A stretch of DNA of 64,000 bases from Microbacterium sp. 18062. Lineage in GTDB: Bacteria; Actinomycetota; Actinomycetes; Actinomycetales; Microbacteriaceae. Of the stretch, positions 17,083 to 25,605 are shown in pieces. Made by a program: the position numbers and the translations under genes. A model generated the notes under the pieces. It worked only from the letters and a program-made list of their open reading frames with translations. It ran no database searches and was not told the origin of the DNA. The DNA is taken from the NCBI RefSeq assembly GCF_902706225.1, contig NZ_CACSKB010000001.1, positions 1-64,000 on the forward strand, in the 5' to 3' direction. Positions within the stretch are counted from its first letter, which is position 1, and each line of letters opens with the position of its first letter.

Positions 17083-18396
17083 GTGAGCACCGACGCATCC
17101 GCCCCAGACCGAACGACCGATCGCTCCGGGCTCCGTGCCGAGGGCCTCCCGCGCGAGGTGATCGTCGCCCGCGACGTCGCCGAGGTGCGGGAGGTCGTGC
17201 GCCGAGCCGCGCGCGAGCGCATCCCGCTGATCGCCCGCGGGGCGGGCTCGGGCCTCGCCGGCGGGGCGGTCGCGACCGATGGCGCGATCGTGCTCGATCT
17301 GTCCGGCCTCGACCGCATCCTCGCGATCGACCCCGTCGACGGCACCGCTCACGTCGAGGCCGGGGTGATCACGGCCGACCTCGACCGCGCCGCGCGCGAG
17401 CACGACCTCATCTTCGCCCCCGATCCGGGGAGCGTCGGCATCTCGACGATCGGCGGCAACATCGCCACGAACGCCGGCGGCCTTCGCGGCGCGAAGTACG
17501 GGGTCACCCGCGACGCCGTGCTCTCGGTCGACGTGGTGCTCGCGGACGGCTCGCTCGTGCGACTGGGGCGCCCCACCATCAAGGGGGTGACCGGGTACGA
17601 TCTCGCCGGTCTGATCGTCGGCTCCGAGGGGACCCTCGGCGTCGTGGTGGGAGCGGTCGTGCGGCTGCTGCCCCGGCCGCGGCGGGTGGCCACCGCATCC
17701 GCGTTCTTCGCGACGCTGGAGGATGCGGCGACCGCGGTGGCCGCCGTCGCCGTCAGCGGAGCGCGGCCCGCGGTGCTCGAGATCCTCGACGGCGCCACGC
17801 TGGCCGCGATCGACGACGCGCAGGGCACCGGGCTGCGCGCCCGTGGCGACGCCCTGCTGGTGGCGCAGACCGACGGGTTCGGGGCGGAGGAGGAGATCGC
17901 GGTCGTCGTCGAGGCGCTGTCGGCGACCGCCTCCGCGGTCGACTGGACCGCCGACGAGGCGGAGGCCGACCGGCTGCTCGCCGCGCGCCGGCAGGCTCTG
18001 CCCGCGATCGAGCGCCTCGGCCGTCCGCTCATCGAGGACATCGCCGTGCCGCGCAGCCGGCTCGCGGAGGCGATCCGCCGCATCCGGGCGGTCGCCGCGG
18101 AGCGCGACGTGCCGATCTTCGTGTTCGGCCACGCCGGCGACGGCAACCTGCATCCGATCATCGTCGCCGACGCCGACGAGGACGGCGGGATCCCCGAGGC
18201 CGCGCACCGGGCCGCCGACGACATCTTCGCCCTCGCCCTCGAGCTCGGCGGCACGGTCACCGCCGAGCACGGCGTCGGCCGGCTCAAGCGCGAATGGGCG
18301 CGCCGCGAGCTCGGCGAGCCGCCGGTGCTGCTGCACCGGCGGATCAAGGACGTGTTCGACCCCGACGGCATCCTCAACCCGGGAAGCGGGCTCTGA
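17083..18396 (+). CDS. FAD-linked oxidase, GlcD / D-lactate dehydrogenase-like
   Basis: This 437-residue protein has an N-terminal FAD-binding PCMH domain (LIARGAGSGLAGGA and DPGSVGISTIGGNIATNAGG) and a C-terminal FAD-oxidase domain ending in FVFGHAGDGNLHP and GTVTAEHGVGRLK, the histidine motifs of glycolate oxidase GlcD and D-lactate dehydrogenases. It should oxidise a 2-hydroxy acid and pass electrons to the respiratory chain. Glycolate versus D-lactate cannot be decided here; a lactate-permease gene lies 3.6 kb downstream. The GTG at 17083 follows TAGCGT (17071-17076) by 6 bases with no ribosome binding site, suggesting a leaderless mRNA. Confidence 0.88.
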   Translation: MSTDASAPDRTTDRSGLRAEGLPREVIVARDVAEVREVVRRAARERIPLIARGAGSGLAGGAVATDGAIVLDLSGLDRILAIDPVDGTAHVEAGVITADLDRAAREHDLIFAPDPGSVGISTIGGNIATNAGGLRGAKYGVTRDAVLSVDVVLADGSLVRLGRPTIKGVTGYDLAGLIVGSEGTLGVVVGAVVRLLPRPRRVATASAFFATLEDAATAVAAVAVSGARPAVLEILDGATLAAIDDAQGTGLRARGDALLVAQTDGFGAEEEIAVVVEALSATASAVDWTADEAEADRLLAARRQALPAIERLGRPLIEDIAVPRSRLAEAIRRIRAVAAERDVPIFVFGHAGDGNLHPIIVADADEDGGIPEAAHRAADDIFALALELGGTVTAEHGVGRLKREWARRELGEPPVLLHRRIKDVFDPDGILNPGSGL

Positions 18397-18456
18397 GCCT
18401 TCCGCGTGCGCCGACCCGACGCAGGAGCGCACAGGCGCGCGCCGTAGAATCCGCGC

Positions 18457-18843
18457 ATGGGCTCCCGGTTCTCTCGTCTGGCCACCTGGGCGATCGCGCT
18501 CGTCGTCGGCGTCGTCTACGGCGCGGCGGGCTCGCTCGCGCATTCGTCGTCGCTCGGCGTGATCCCGGTGGGCCTCGTCCTCGGGGTCGTCGGATCGGCC
18601 GGGCTCGTCGTCGCCCTGCGGCTGCTCACCGGCGACCGCTGGGCAGCGCTCGCCGGCGGCGGCGGCATGATGCTCGCCACCTACTTCTTCTCCCTGCCCT
18701 CGCCGGGCGGATCGGTGCTGTTCACGCAGCAGAACGAGACGCTCGCGCTCATCTGGATGGCGGGCGTCCCGCTCGTGACGGCCCTCGTCGTGGCGTGGCC
18801 CGACCTCCGCGGCGTCGGCCGCGCCCGATCCGAGGCCAACTAG
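18457..18843 (+). CDS. Small integral membrane protein (possibly DUF6113 family)
   Basis: This 128-residue protein has four hydrophobic segments (about 9-30, 37-58, 65-82 and 94-114) and short polar ends, with no catalytic motif that I recognise. Proteins of this type next to the 7Fe ferredoxin gene are conserved in Microbacteriaceae and carry the label DUF6113; I give that name from memory with modest certainty. The ATG lies 6 bases after TAGAAT (18445-18450), a clear leaderless start. The ferredoxin gene follows 9 bases after the stop. Function unknown. Confidence 0.75.
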   Translation: MGSRFSRLATWAIALVVGVVYGAAGSLAHSSSLGVIPVGLVLGVVGSAGLVVALRLLTGDRWAALAGGGGMMLATYFFSLPSPGGSVLFTQQNETLALIWMAGVPLVTALVVAWPDLRGVGRARSEAN

Positions 18844-18852
18844 ACTGACACG

Positions 18853-19173
18853 GTGACGTATGTGATTGCCCTGCCGTGCGTCGATGTCAAGGATCGCGCC
18901 TGCATCGACGAGTGCCCCGTCGACTGCATCTACGAGGGAGAGCGCTCCCTTTACATCCACCCCGACGAGTGCGTCGACTGCGGCGCCTGCGAGCCGGTCT
19001 GCCCGGTCGAGGCGATCTACTACGAGGACGATCTGCCCGACGAGTGGCAGGACTACTACAAGGCCAACGTCGAGTTCTTCGACGACGTGGGCTCTCCCGG
19101 CGGCGCGGCCAAGGTGGGCGTCATCAAGAAGGACCACCCGCTCATCGCGGCGCTTCCGCCGCAGGGCGAGTGA
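18853..19173 (+). CDS. fdxA: 7Fe ferredoxin
   Basis: This 106-residue protein matches actinobacterial FdxA. It has CIDECPVDC near residue 16, and [15 protein letters not shown] around residues 39-53, which together ligate a [3Fe-4S] and a [4Fe-4S] cluster. It is a soluble low-potential electron carrier. The GTG start is 6 bases after TAGACT (18841-18846), whose first bases are the stop codon of the preceding gene, so it may be transcribed alone as a leaderless mRNA. dapC follows after 12 bases, the usual actinobacterial order. Confidence 0.95.
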   Translation: MTYVIALPCVDVKDRACIDECPVDCIYEGERSLYIHPDECVDCGACEPVCPVEAIYYEDDLPDEWQDYYKANVEFFDDVGSPGGAAKVGVIKKDHPLIAALPPQGE

Positions 19174-19185
19174 GCATCCGCTGAG

Positions 19186-20295
19186 ATGGGCGTCGCCGAC
19201 CTCGCCGAGTACCCCTGGGACGCCGTCGCGCCGTATGCCGAGATCGCCCGCGCGCATCCCGACGGCATCGTGGACCTGTCGATCGGGTCGCCGGTCGACG
19301 AGACCCCGCGCCTGATCGCCGATGCGCTGGCCGCGGCCACGGATGCCCACGCGTATCCGCAGACGGTCGGCACACCGCCCCTGCGGGAGGCCATCGTGGA
19401 CTGGTTCCGCCGCCGCCGCGGGGTGCCCGGTCTCACGCCGGCGCACGTGCTGCCCACGGTCGGGTCGAAGGAGCTCGTCGCGCTGCTGCCGCTGCTGCTC
19501 GGGCTCGGACCCGGCGACGTCGTCGTGCATCCGCGTGCCGCATATCCGACCTACGAGGTCGGCGCGCGTCTGGTCAGGGCGACACCGCTCGCGAGCGACG
19601 ATCCCGCGCAGTGGCCCGAGGGCACACGTCTGGTCTGGCTCAACTCGCCGGGAAACCCCGACGGCGCGGTATGGGATGCGGCGGCGCTCCGTCGTGCCCG
19701 TGAACGCGCCCGCGAGCTCGGCGCCGTCCTGGTTGGCGACGAGTGCTACGCAGAGCTCGGCTGGGAGGCGCCGTGGGACACGCAGGCGATCCCCTCCGTG
19801 CTCGACCCCGCGGTGACCGACGGCGACGTCACCGGGGTGCTCTCGGTCTACTCGCTCAGCAAGCAGTCGAACCTCGCGGGGTACCGGGCTGCGTTCCTTG
19901 CCGGCGACCCCGGGATCGTGGCGCGGCTGCTGACCGCGCGGAAGCACCTGGGGCTCATGCTCCCCGCCCCCGTCCAGGCGGCGATGGCGGTGGCGCTCGG
20001 CGACGACGCGCACGTGCGGGAGCAGAAGGAGCGCTACGCGAGACGCCGGGCACGCCTCAAGCCCGCCGTCGAGGCCTACGGGTTCCGTGTCGACCGCAGC
20101 GAGGCGGGACTGTACCTCTGGGCGACCCGCGGCGAGGACGCGTGGACGAGCGTCGGGCGTCTCGCGGAGCTCGGCATCCTCACCGGTCCCGGTCACTTCT
20201 ACGGCCCGTCCCACACCGAGCACGTGCGACTGTCGCTCACCGCGAGCGACGAGCGGATCGCCGCCGCAGCCCACCGGTTGCACGCGGTCTCGTAG
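19186..20295 (+). CDS. dapC: Succinyldiaminopimelate transaminase
   Basis: This 369-residue class I/II aminotransferase has the PLP-lysine motif SLSKQSNLAGYR, the NSPGNPDGAVWD motif that contacts the cofactor phosphate side, and a VGDECYAELGW aspartate-tyrosine motif. The position behind fdxA and the length identify the DapC used in the succinylase branch of lysine/diaminopimelate synthesis. dapD and dapE, for the neighbouring steps, lie 4-7 kb downstream. The ribosome binding site before the ATG is weak, suggesting coupling to fdxA translation. Confidence 0.9.
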   Translation: MGVADLAEYPWDAVAPYAEIARAHPDGIVDLSIGSPVDETPRLIADALAAATDAHAYPQTVGTPPLREAIVDWFRRRRGVPGLTPAHVLPTVGSKELVALLPLLLGLGPGDVVVHPRAAYPTYEVGARLVRATPLASDDPAQWPEGTRLVWLNSPGNPDGAVWDAAALRRARERARELGAVLVGDECYAELGWEAPWDTQAIPSVLDPAVTDGDVTGVLSVYSLSKQSNLAGYRAAFLAGDPGIVARLLTARKHLGLMLPAPVQAAMAVALGDDAHVREQKERYARRRARLKPAVEAYGFRVDRSEAGLYLWATRGEDAWTSVGRLAELGILTGPGHFYGPSHTEHVRLSLTASDERIAAAAHRLHAVS

Positions 20296-20355
20296 CTCTC
20301 CTCCAGGCGAACAGGGATTCCTTTGGCGGTTTCCACGGTTGGCTCGGACCCCGGC

Positions 20356-20361
20356 TAGGCT
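20356..20361 (+). promoter_or_regulatory. Candidate -10 hexamer of citrate synthase
   Basis: TAGGCT matches the TANNNT pattern seen before many genes here. It lies 95 bases upstream of the gltA start and 8 bases before an ATG that opens a 29-codon frame. No good -35 hexamer is visible at 16-18 bp spacing. Confidence 0.45.
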
Positions 20362-20369
20362 GTATCCGC

Positions 20370-20459
20370 ATGGCCGCGCCGACACGAAGCGCGACCGGGC
20401 CGACCGCCACCACACGGTCACCCACGCCGACGACCATCGATCGCAAGGAGGCGCCGTGA
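20370..20459 (+). CDS. Possible upstream mini-ORF coupled to citrate synthase
   Basis: An ATG just after the TAGGCT hexamer opens a 29-codon frame encoding a Thr/Pro/Arg-rich peptide. It ends in TGA at 20457-20459, which overlaps the GTG start of gltA (20456) in a GTGA arrangement. The frame also reads through the AAGGAGG Shine-Dalgarno. Its composition could be chance in GC-rich DNA; the exact overlap with the start codon is what makes it worth noting. If translated, it would couple or gate gltA initiation. There is no direct evidence of expression. Confidence 0.35.
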   Translation: MAAPTRSATGPTATTRSPTPTTIDRKEAP

Positions 20460-21754
20460 GCGATGCCGGCTCGCCGCAGGACAACGCAACTCTGACCGTC
20501 GGAGGTCGAACGGCCGAACTGCCGGTGCTCCGCGGCACGGACGGCGCTCCGAGCATCGACGTCTCGACGTTGACGCGCCAGACCGGCCATACCGCGCTCG
20601 ACTACGGCTTCGTCAACACGGCCGCGACGAAGTCGACGATCACCTACATCGACGGCGACCAGGGGATCCTCCGCTACCGCGGGTATCCGATCGAGCAGCT
20701 CGCGAAGAACTCGACGTATCTCGAGATCGCCTGGCTGCTCATCTACGGCGAGCTGCCGAGCACGAGCGAGCTGGCCGAGTTCGACAACCGCATCCGTCGG
20801 CACACCCTGCTGCACGAGGATCTGAAGCGCTTCTTCTCGGCCCTTCCGCACACCGCCCACCCCATGTCGGTGCTGTCCGCGGCCACGGCCGCGCTCTCGA
20901 CCTACTACGAGAACCAGTCGGATCCGCACAATCCCGAGTTCGTCGAGCTGAACACCATCCGGATGCTCGCGAAGCTCCCGGTGATCGCCGCGTATGCGCA
21001 CAAGAAGAGCGTCGGTCAGGCGTTCCTCTACCCCGACAACTCGCTCGGCTTCGTCGACAACTTCCTGAAGCTGAACTTCGGGGTGCTCAGCGAGGTCTAC
21101 GAGATCAACCCGGTGATGACCCGGGCGCTGGAACGGCTCCTGATCCTGCACGAGGACCACGAGCAGAACGCCTCCACCTCCACCGTGCGGCTCGTCGGAT
21201 CCACCGGTGCGAACCAGTTCGCCTCCATCTCCGCCGGCATCCAGGCGCTGTCCGGCCCCTTGCATGGTGGGGCGAACGAGGCCGTGCTCGAGATGCTCGG
21301 CCGCATCCGCGAATCCGGCGAGAGCGTGCAGCGCTTCGTCGAGCGGGTCAAGAACAAGGAGGACGGCGTGAAGCTCATGGGCTTCGGCCACCGGGTCTAC
21401 AAGAACTACGACCCGCGCGCGAAGCTCGTGAAGGAGTCCGCCGACGAGGTGCTCGCCGAGCTGGGCGTGAGCGATCCGCTCCTCGACCTCGCCAAGGAGC
21501 TCGAGGAGATCGCGCTCAACGACGACTACTTCAAGGAGCGTCGCCTGTACCCGAACGTCGACTTCTACACCGGCGTCATCTACAAGGCGATGGGCTTCCC
21601 GACGCGCATGTTCACGGTGCTCTTCGCGATCGGTCGGCTTCCGGGCTGGCTCGCGCACTGGCGCGAGATGAACACCGACCCGCAGACGAAGATCGGTCGC
21701 CCGCAGCAGCTGTACACGGGCGCTCCCGAGCGGAACTACCCGGGCGCCGTCTGA
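20456..21754 (+). CDS. gltA: Citrate synthase
   Basis: This 432-residue type II citrate synthase condenses oxaloacetate and acetyl-CoA in the TCA cycle. Family motifs are clear: GILRYRGYPIEQLA near the N-terminus, SGPLHGGANEAVLEML with a catalytic histidine, and GFGHRVYKNYDPRAK with the second histidine and arginine. The GTG start follows AAGGAGG at 20445-20451. An upstream 29-codon frame overlaps the start. A truncated gene lies 3 bases after the stop. Confidence 0.96.
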   Translation: MSDAGSPQDNATLTVGGRTAELPVLRGTDGAPSIDVSTLTRQTGHTALDYGFVNTAATKSTITYIDGDQGILRYRGYPIEQLAKNSTYLEIAWLLIYGELPSTSELAEFDNRIRRHTLLHEDLKRFFSALPHTAHPMSVLSAATAALSTYYENQSDPHNPEFVELNTIRMLAKLPVIAAYAHKKSVGQAFLYPDNSLGFVDNFLKLNFGVLSEVYEINPVMTRALERLLILHEDHEQNASTSTVRLVGSTGANQFASISAGIQALSGPLHGGANEAVLEMLGRIRESGESVQRFVERVKNKEDGVKLMGFGHRVYKNYDPRAKLVKESADEVLAELGVSDPLLDLAKELEEIALNDDYFKERRLYPNVDFYTGVIYKAMGFPTRMFTVLFAIGRLPGWLAHWREMNTDPQTKIGRPQQLYTGAPERNYPGAV

Positions 21755-21757
21755 GCC

Positions 21758-21985
21758 ATGGCCCGGCTGCTGGTGCGAGCGCCCTCGCCGCTCCTGGCCG
21801 ACGGTGAGCTGACGCACCTCGACCGGGTCCCGGTCGACGCGGAGCTGGCCCACCGCCAGTGGCTCGGCTACGTCGAGGCATACCGTGCGCGGGGCTGGGA
21901 GATCGTGCCGGCCCGCGGAATCCGAGCCACGACGATTTGCACGGCGGCCGCCGCTGGTGCCGTGAGGAGGGGTGCCCTACCGTGA
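21758..21985 (+). pseudogene. Remnant of dimethylargininase (N-terminal ~50 residues)
   Basis: The first ~50 residues (LLVRAPSPLLADGELTHLDR, then HRQWLGYVEAYRARGWEIV) resemble the start of dimethylarginine dimethylaminohydrolases, which typically follow citrate synthase in related genomes. The expected continuation (a Pro-Asp-x-Val-Phe-Val-Glu-Asp type motif and the catalytic His/Cys) is absent. From about 21912 the frame runs into unrelated sequence and stops at 21985, against a family length near 250-300 residues. I read this as a gene truncated by deletion, with the breakpoint near 21912. The peptide could still be translated, as the start is 3 bases after the gltA stop. Confidence 0.6.
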
Positions 21986-22013
21986 GAGCGTTCGCGCCGG
22001 CGAACGCGAAAGG
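21978..22013 (+). promoter_or_regulatory. Candidate -10, 5' stem-loop and ribosome binding site of the lactate permease gene
   Basis: TACCGT (21978-21983) fits the TANNNT -10 pattern. Five bases later GCGTTCGC (21988-21995) and GCGAACGC (22000-22007) form a perfect 8-bp stem with a GCCG loop. GAAAGG (22008-22013) follows immediately, 8 bases before the ATG at 22022. If transcription starts where expected, the hairpin would be at the extreme 5' end of the mRNA. Confidence 0.45.
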
Positions 22014-22021
22014 CGGCTCCC

Positions 22022-23626
22022 ATGTGGATTCAGACGACCGACCCGCTCGGCAACGCCTGGCTCTCCGCGATCGTGGCGGCCGTCCCGATCGTCGTCTTCC
22101 TGATCGGTCTGGTCGTCCTGAAGCTGCGGGGCATCGTGGCGGCATCCATCGCCCTCGTCGCCGAGGTGCTCGTCGCCCTCCTCGTCTTCGGGATGCCGGG
22201 CACGGCCGCGGCCGGCGCCGGCGCTCTGGGCCTGCTCACCGCGGTCTGGCCGATCGCCTACATCATCGTGATGGCCGTCTGGCTGTACCGGCTCGCGGTC
22301 GCGAGCGGACGGTTCGAGGTGATCCGCGCCTCGATCGGCGGCATCTCGCAGGATCAGCGCATCCAGGTGCTGCTCATCAGCTTCGCGTTCGGCGCGTTCC
22401 TCGAGGGCGCGGCCGGCTTCGGCGTGCCGATCGCCATCTGCGCGGCCCTGCTCGTGCAGCTCGGGTTCCGCCCGGTGAAGGCGGCCATGCTGTCCCTCGT
22501 CGCCAACGCCGGGGCCGGCGCATACGGTGCGATCGGCATCCCCGTGATCGTCGGCGCGCAGGTCACCGGGATCGACGTGCTCGACCTGTCCCGCGCGCTC
22601 GTGCTCCTGCTGCAGCCCCTGACGCTCCTCATCCCGTTCCTCCTCGTCCTGATCCTCGACGGATGGCGGGGCCTGCGCGAGACGTGGCCGGCGACCCTCG
22701 TCGTCTCGGTCGTCTTCAGCGGCATCCAGGCGGGCGTGCTGTGGTTCCTGGGCCCTGAGCTCGCCGACATCGGCGCAGGACTCGGGGCGATGGTGGCTGT
22801 CTTCGTGCTCGGCCGCGTCTGGCAGCCGAGGCGGATCTTCCGTGAGAACGGGGGCACGGCGCCCGAGATCGAACGGCACTCGCTCCGCGAGATCGGCGTG
22901 GCGTGGAGCCCCTTCTACATCCTGACGGCGTTCATCTTCGTATGGAGCATCCCGGCGTTCAAGGCGCTGTTCGCCCCCGAGGGGGCGCTGGCGGCGACCG
23001 TGTTCAGCTGGGCGATCCCCGGCCTCTCCGGCGCGGTCGAGACGGCGAGCGGCACGATCGTGACCGCGGCGTGGAGCTTCACGCCGATCAATGCGACCGG
23101 CACGGCGATCCTCCTCGCCGTCCTGGTCTCGTTCTTCACGACACCGGCGCTCCGCGTGCGGGACCTCTGGCGTGAGCTCCGCCGGACACTGGGGGAGCTC
23201 TGGCAGGCGCTCCTGCTGATCGCCCTCATCCTGATGCTCGCGAACATCGCGAACTACTCGGGCGGCTCGGCCTCGATGGGCACGGCGCTCGCGGCCGTGG
23301 GTCCGCTCTTCCCGCTGCTCGCGCCCGTCATCGGCTGGATCGGCGTGTTCCTGACCGGCTCGGTCGTGAACAACAACACGCTGTTCGGCCCGCTGCAGGT
23401 CGCCACCGCCGATCGCATCGGCGCGGATCCCGCGCTCCTGGTCGCGGCCAACACCGCGGGAGGGACGACCGCGAAGGTCATCTCGCCCCAGTCCATCGCG
23501 ATCGCCGCCGGCGCGGTGGGGCTCTCAGGCCGCGAGGGCGAGATCCTCCGCGCGTCGATCCTCTACAGCCTCGGGATGCTGGTGTTCATCTGCGTGTGGA
23601 ACTTCGCCCTGTCGGTGATGCTCTGA
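22022..23626 (+). CDS. lctP: L-lactate permease (LctP/LldP family)
   Basis: This 534-residue polytopic membrane protein has about 13 hydrophobic helices. LctP-family hallmarks are present: FAFGAFLEGAAGFGVPIAI, LVANAGAGAYGAIGIPV, SGAVETASGT and the C-terminal GSVVNNNTLFGPLQ and NTAGGTTAKVISPQSIAIA. It imports lactate or glycolate with protons. A 2-hydroxyacid oxidase of GlcD type is encoded upstream at 17083. The ATG follows GAAAGG at 22008-22013. Convergent with ppk2. Confidence 0.93.
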   Translation: MWIQTTDPLGNAWLSAIVAAVPIVVFLIGLVVLKLRGIVAASIALVAEVLVALLVFGMPGTAAAGAGALGLLTAVWPIAYIIVMAVWLYRLAVASGRFEVIRASIGGISQDQRIQVLLISFAFGAFLEGAAGFGVPIAICAALLVQLGFRPVKAAMLSLVANAGAGAYGAIGIPVIVGAQVTGIDVLDLSRALVLLLQPLTLLIPFLLVLILDGWRGLRETWPATLVVSVVFSGIQAGVLWFLGPELADIGAGLGAMVAVFVLGRVWQPRRIFRENGGTAPEIERHSLREIGVAWSPFYILTAFIFVWSIPAFKALFAPEGALAATVFSWAIPGLSGAVETASGTIVTAAWSFTPINATGTAILLAVLVSFFTTPALRVRDLWRELRRTLGELWQALLLIALILMLANIANYSGGSASMGTALAAVGPLFPLLAPVIGWIGVFLTGSVVNNNTLFGPLQVATADRIGADPALLVAANTAGGTTAKVISPQSIAIAAGAVGLSGREGEILRASILYSLGMLVFICVWNFALSVML

Positions 23627-23644
23627 TCGGAGAAGAGCCGGCAT

Positions 23645-23706
23645 CCTCCGTGCCTCAGTTGTGCAGCACAACGGGGCCCTGCCTCCGCATAAGTGAGACA
23701 CGGAGG
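23645..23706. terminator. Nested inverted repeats between convergent genes
   Basis: CCTCCGTG (23645-23652) pairs with CACGGAGG (23699-23706), and inside lies GTTGTG-CAG-CACAAC (23658-23672), a perfect 6-bp hairpin. The element lies between the convergent lctP and ppk2 stops and probably ends transcription in both directions. There is no T-run. Confidence 0.5.
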
Positions 23707-23716
23707 GAGCGACACG

Positions 23717-24532
23717 TCAGGACGTGGGGTCCTTGATCAGCTCCGCCACCCGGTCGGGGATGAGACCGAGGCCCAGCTCGTCGCGCGGCGGACGCTCGTA
23801 GCCGCCGGACGCCGGCCGTGGCGGGATGACGACGTCCTCGCGCGGCACGAGCGTCCAGGGGATGCTGCCCAGCAGGTGATGGATCATGTTGATCCGCCCG
23901 CGGCGCTTGTCCTCGTTGTCGACCTCGTGCCAGGGCGCCTCGGGGATGTCGGTGTGGAGGATCATCGCGTCCTTCGCGCGCGAGTAGTCCTCCCATTTGG
24001 TGATGGAGAGCACGTCGTTGGGGCTCAGCTTCCAGCGCCGCATGGGATCCTCGGCGCGCGAGAGGAAGCGCTTCTCCTGCTCGACGTCGGACACGCTGAA
24101 CCAGTACTTCAGCAGCAGGATGCCGTCCTCGACCAGCATCCGCTCGAAGATCGGCGCCTGGTGGAGGAACCGGTGATACTCGTCCGGGCTGCAGTAGCCC
24201 ATCACGTGCTCGACGCCGGCGCGGTTGTACCAGGACCGGTCCATGAGCACGATCTCGCCGGCGGCCGGCAGATGCGCGATGTACCGCTGGAAGTACCACT
24301 GCGTCCTCTCGCGCTCCGTCGGCGTCGGCAGCGCCACGATGCGGGTGACGCGGGGGTTCAGGTACTCCGAGACACGCTTGATCGTGGACCCCTTGCCCGC
24401 TGCGTCCCTGCCCTCGAAGATGACGACGATGCGGGCGCCGGTGGCCTGCACCCACGCCTGCATGTCGACCAGCTGCGCCTGGAGGCGCGCGAGCTCGGCC
24501 TCGTAGAGCTTCTTGGGCAGGCGCCGGGTCAT
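23717..24532 (-). CDS. ppk2: Polyphosphate kinase 2
   Basis: This 271-residue protein is a single-domain PPK2. It has the P-loop [14 protein letters not shown] near residue 43, the lid-module region with [16 protein letters not shown], and [17 protein letters not shown] with the Walker B aspartate. It transfers phosphate between polyphosphate and nucleotides; preference for ADP/ATP or GDP/GTP cannot be read with confidence. The ATG at 24532 overlaps the dapD stop by four bases (ATGA), so it is co-translated with a diaminopimelate gene. Confidence 0.92.
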   Translation of the reverse strand: MTRRLPKKLYEAELARLQAQLVDMQAWVQATGARIVVIFEGRDAAGKGSTIKRVSEYLNPRVTRIVALPTPTERERTQWYFQRYIAHLPAAGEIVLMDRSWYNRAGVEHVMGYCSPDEYHRFLHQAPIFERMLVEDGILLLKYWFSVSDVEQEKRFLSRAEDPMRRWKLSPNDVLSITKWEDYSRAKDAMILHTDIPEAPWHEVDNEDKRRGRINMIHHLLGSIPWTLVPREDVVIPPRPASGGYERPPRDELGLGLIPDRVAELIKDPTS

Positions 24533-25470
24533 GCGTGCAGCGCCTCGTTGAGGGTGACGCCCACGCCCGCACGGCGGACCGCCTCGACGGCGCCGGTGAG
24601 GGAGTTCCGCCGGAAGAGGAGGCCGTCGCGACCGGAGAGCACGGCGCCCTTCACGACCGGTCGAGATCCGTCGGCGGTGGGCGCCTCGTCGGCGAGGACG
24701 ATCTTGGATCCGGCGGTGACATACAGGCCCGCCTCGACGACGCAGTCGTCGCCGAGGGAGATCCCGATGCCGGCGTTCGCGCCGAGGAGCGTGCGCGACC
24801 CGATCGACACGCGGTGCGTGCCGCCGCCGGAGAGGGTGCCCATGATCGAGGCGCCGCCGCCGATGTCGCTGCCGTCGCCGACGACGACGCCCTGCGAGAT
24901 GCGGCCCTCGACCATCGAGGCGCCGAGCGTGCCGGCGTTGAAGTTCACGAAGCCCTCGTGCATGACGGTGGTGCCGGGGGAGAGGTAGGCGCCCAGGCGC
25001 ACGCGCGAGGCGTCCGCGATCCGCACCCCCGGAGGCGTCACGTAGTCGAGCAGGCGCGGGAACTTGTCGAGGCTCTGCACCTGGACGCCGGCGCGCAGGA
25101 GGTGCGGACGCCGCGCGACCGCATCGTCGGGGTGCACCGGCCCCGCGTTCGTCCAGGCGACGTTCGGCAGGTGCCCGAAGATCCCGTCCAGGTTGACCTC
25201 GCCCGGGCGAACCAGACGGTGTGACAGGGCGTGCAGGCGAAGATAGGCGTCGGAGGTCGAGGCGGGCGCGGCATCCAGGTCGATCTCGACGACGACGATC
25301 TCGCGCGTCACACGGCGGAGCTCGTCCTCGCCGACGAGCTCCTGCAGATCGCGGGCGAGCCCGGCCTCGTCCGGTGTTCCCGTCTGTGGCTGCGGGAACC
25401 AGGTGTCGAGCACCGTCCCGTTCGCGCTCGTCGCCAGACCCGTACCCCATACCGACCGCAGTTCGCTCAC
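24529..25470 (-). CDS. dapD: 2,3,4,5-tetrahydropyridine-2,6-dicarboxylate N-succinyltransferase
   Basis: This 313-residue protein is the actinobacterial-type DapD. It has a non-repeat N-terminal domain and a left-handed beta-helix of hexapeptide repeats ([50 protein letters not shown]). It transfers succinyl from succinyl-CoA to tetrahydrodipicolinate, the step before DapC. The GTG start is 6 bases downstream of TAGCCT (minus strand, 25477-25482), a leaderless arrangement. It diverges from dapE. Confidence 0.94.
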   Translation of the reverse strand: MSELRSVWGTGLATSANGTVLDTWFPQPQTGTPDEAGLARDLQELVGEDELRRVTREIVVVEIDLDAAPASTSDAYLRLHALSHRLVRPGEVNLDGIFGHLPNVAWTNAGPVHPDDAVARRPHLLRAGVQVQSLDKFPRLLDYVTPPGVRIADASRVRLGAYLSPGTTVMHEGFVNFNAGTLGASMVEGRISQGVVVGDGSDIGGGASIMGTLSGGGTHRVSIGSRTLLGANAGIGISLGDDCVVEAGLYVTAGSKIVLADEAPTADGSRPVVKGAVLSGRDGLLFRRNSLTGAVEAVRRAGVGVTLNEALHA

Positions 25471-25476
25471 CCGTCC

Positions 25477-25599
25477 AGGCTAGCGGGCGGCGCCGCGTGG
25501 TCCATCAGCGAGCTCGTGTCCGAGTCGCCGCACTCGCGTCGAGATGTCGTGCGCAGTCTCACGGTCCGGGCGAGTGCATATGGCGCGCCTCGGTAGAGT
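25477..25599. promoter_or_regulatory. Divergent leaderless promoters of dapD and dapE
   Basis: TAGCCT on the minus strand (25477-25482) stands 6 bases before the dapD GTG (25470). TAGAGT on the plus strand (25594-25599) stands 6 bases before the dapE ATG (25606). Neither start has a ribosome binding site, as expected when transcription begins at the start codon. Confidence 0.6.
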
Positions 25600-25605
25600 G
25601 GGGGA

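Noticed and set aside
17041..20556. Minus-strand open frame of over 1100 codons crossing several genes
   Set aside because: It runs antisense through the FAD oxidase, ferredoxin and dapC genes, which have clear motifs. Its own composition is that of a shadow frame.
17083..23626. GlcD-type oxidase and lactate permease as a single lactate operon
   Set aside because: They are 3.6 kb apart with fdxA, dapC and gltA between them, each with its own start signals. A functional link is possible but not shown by the layout.
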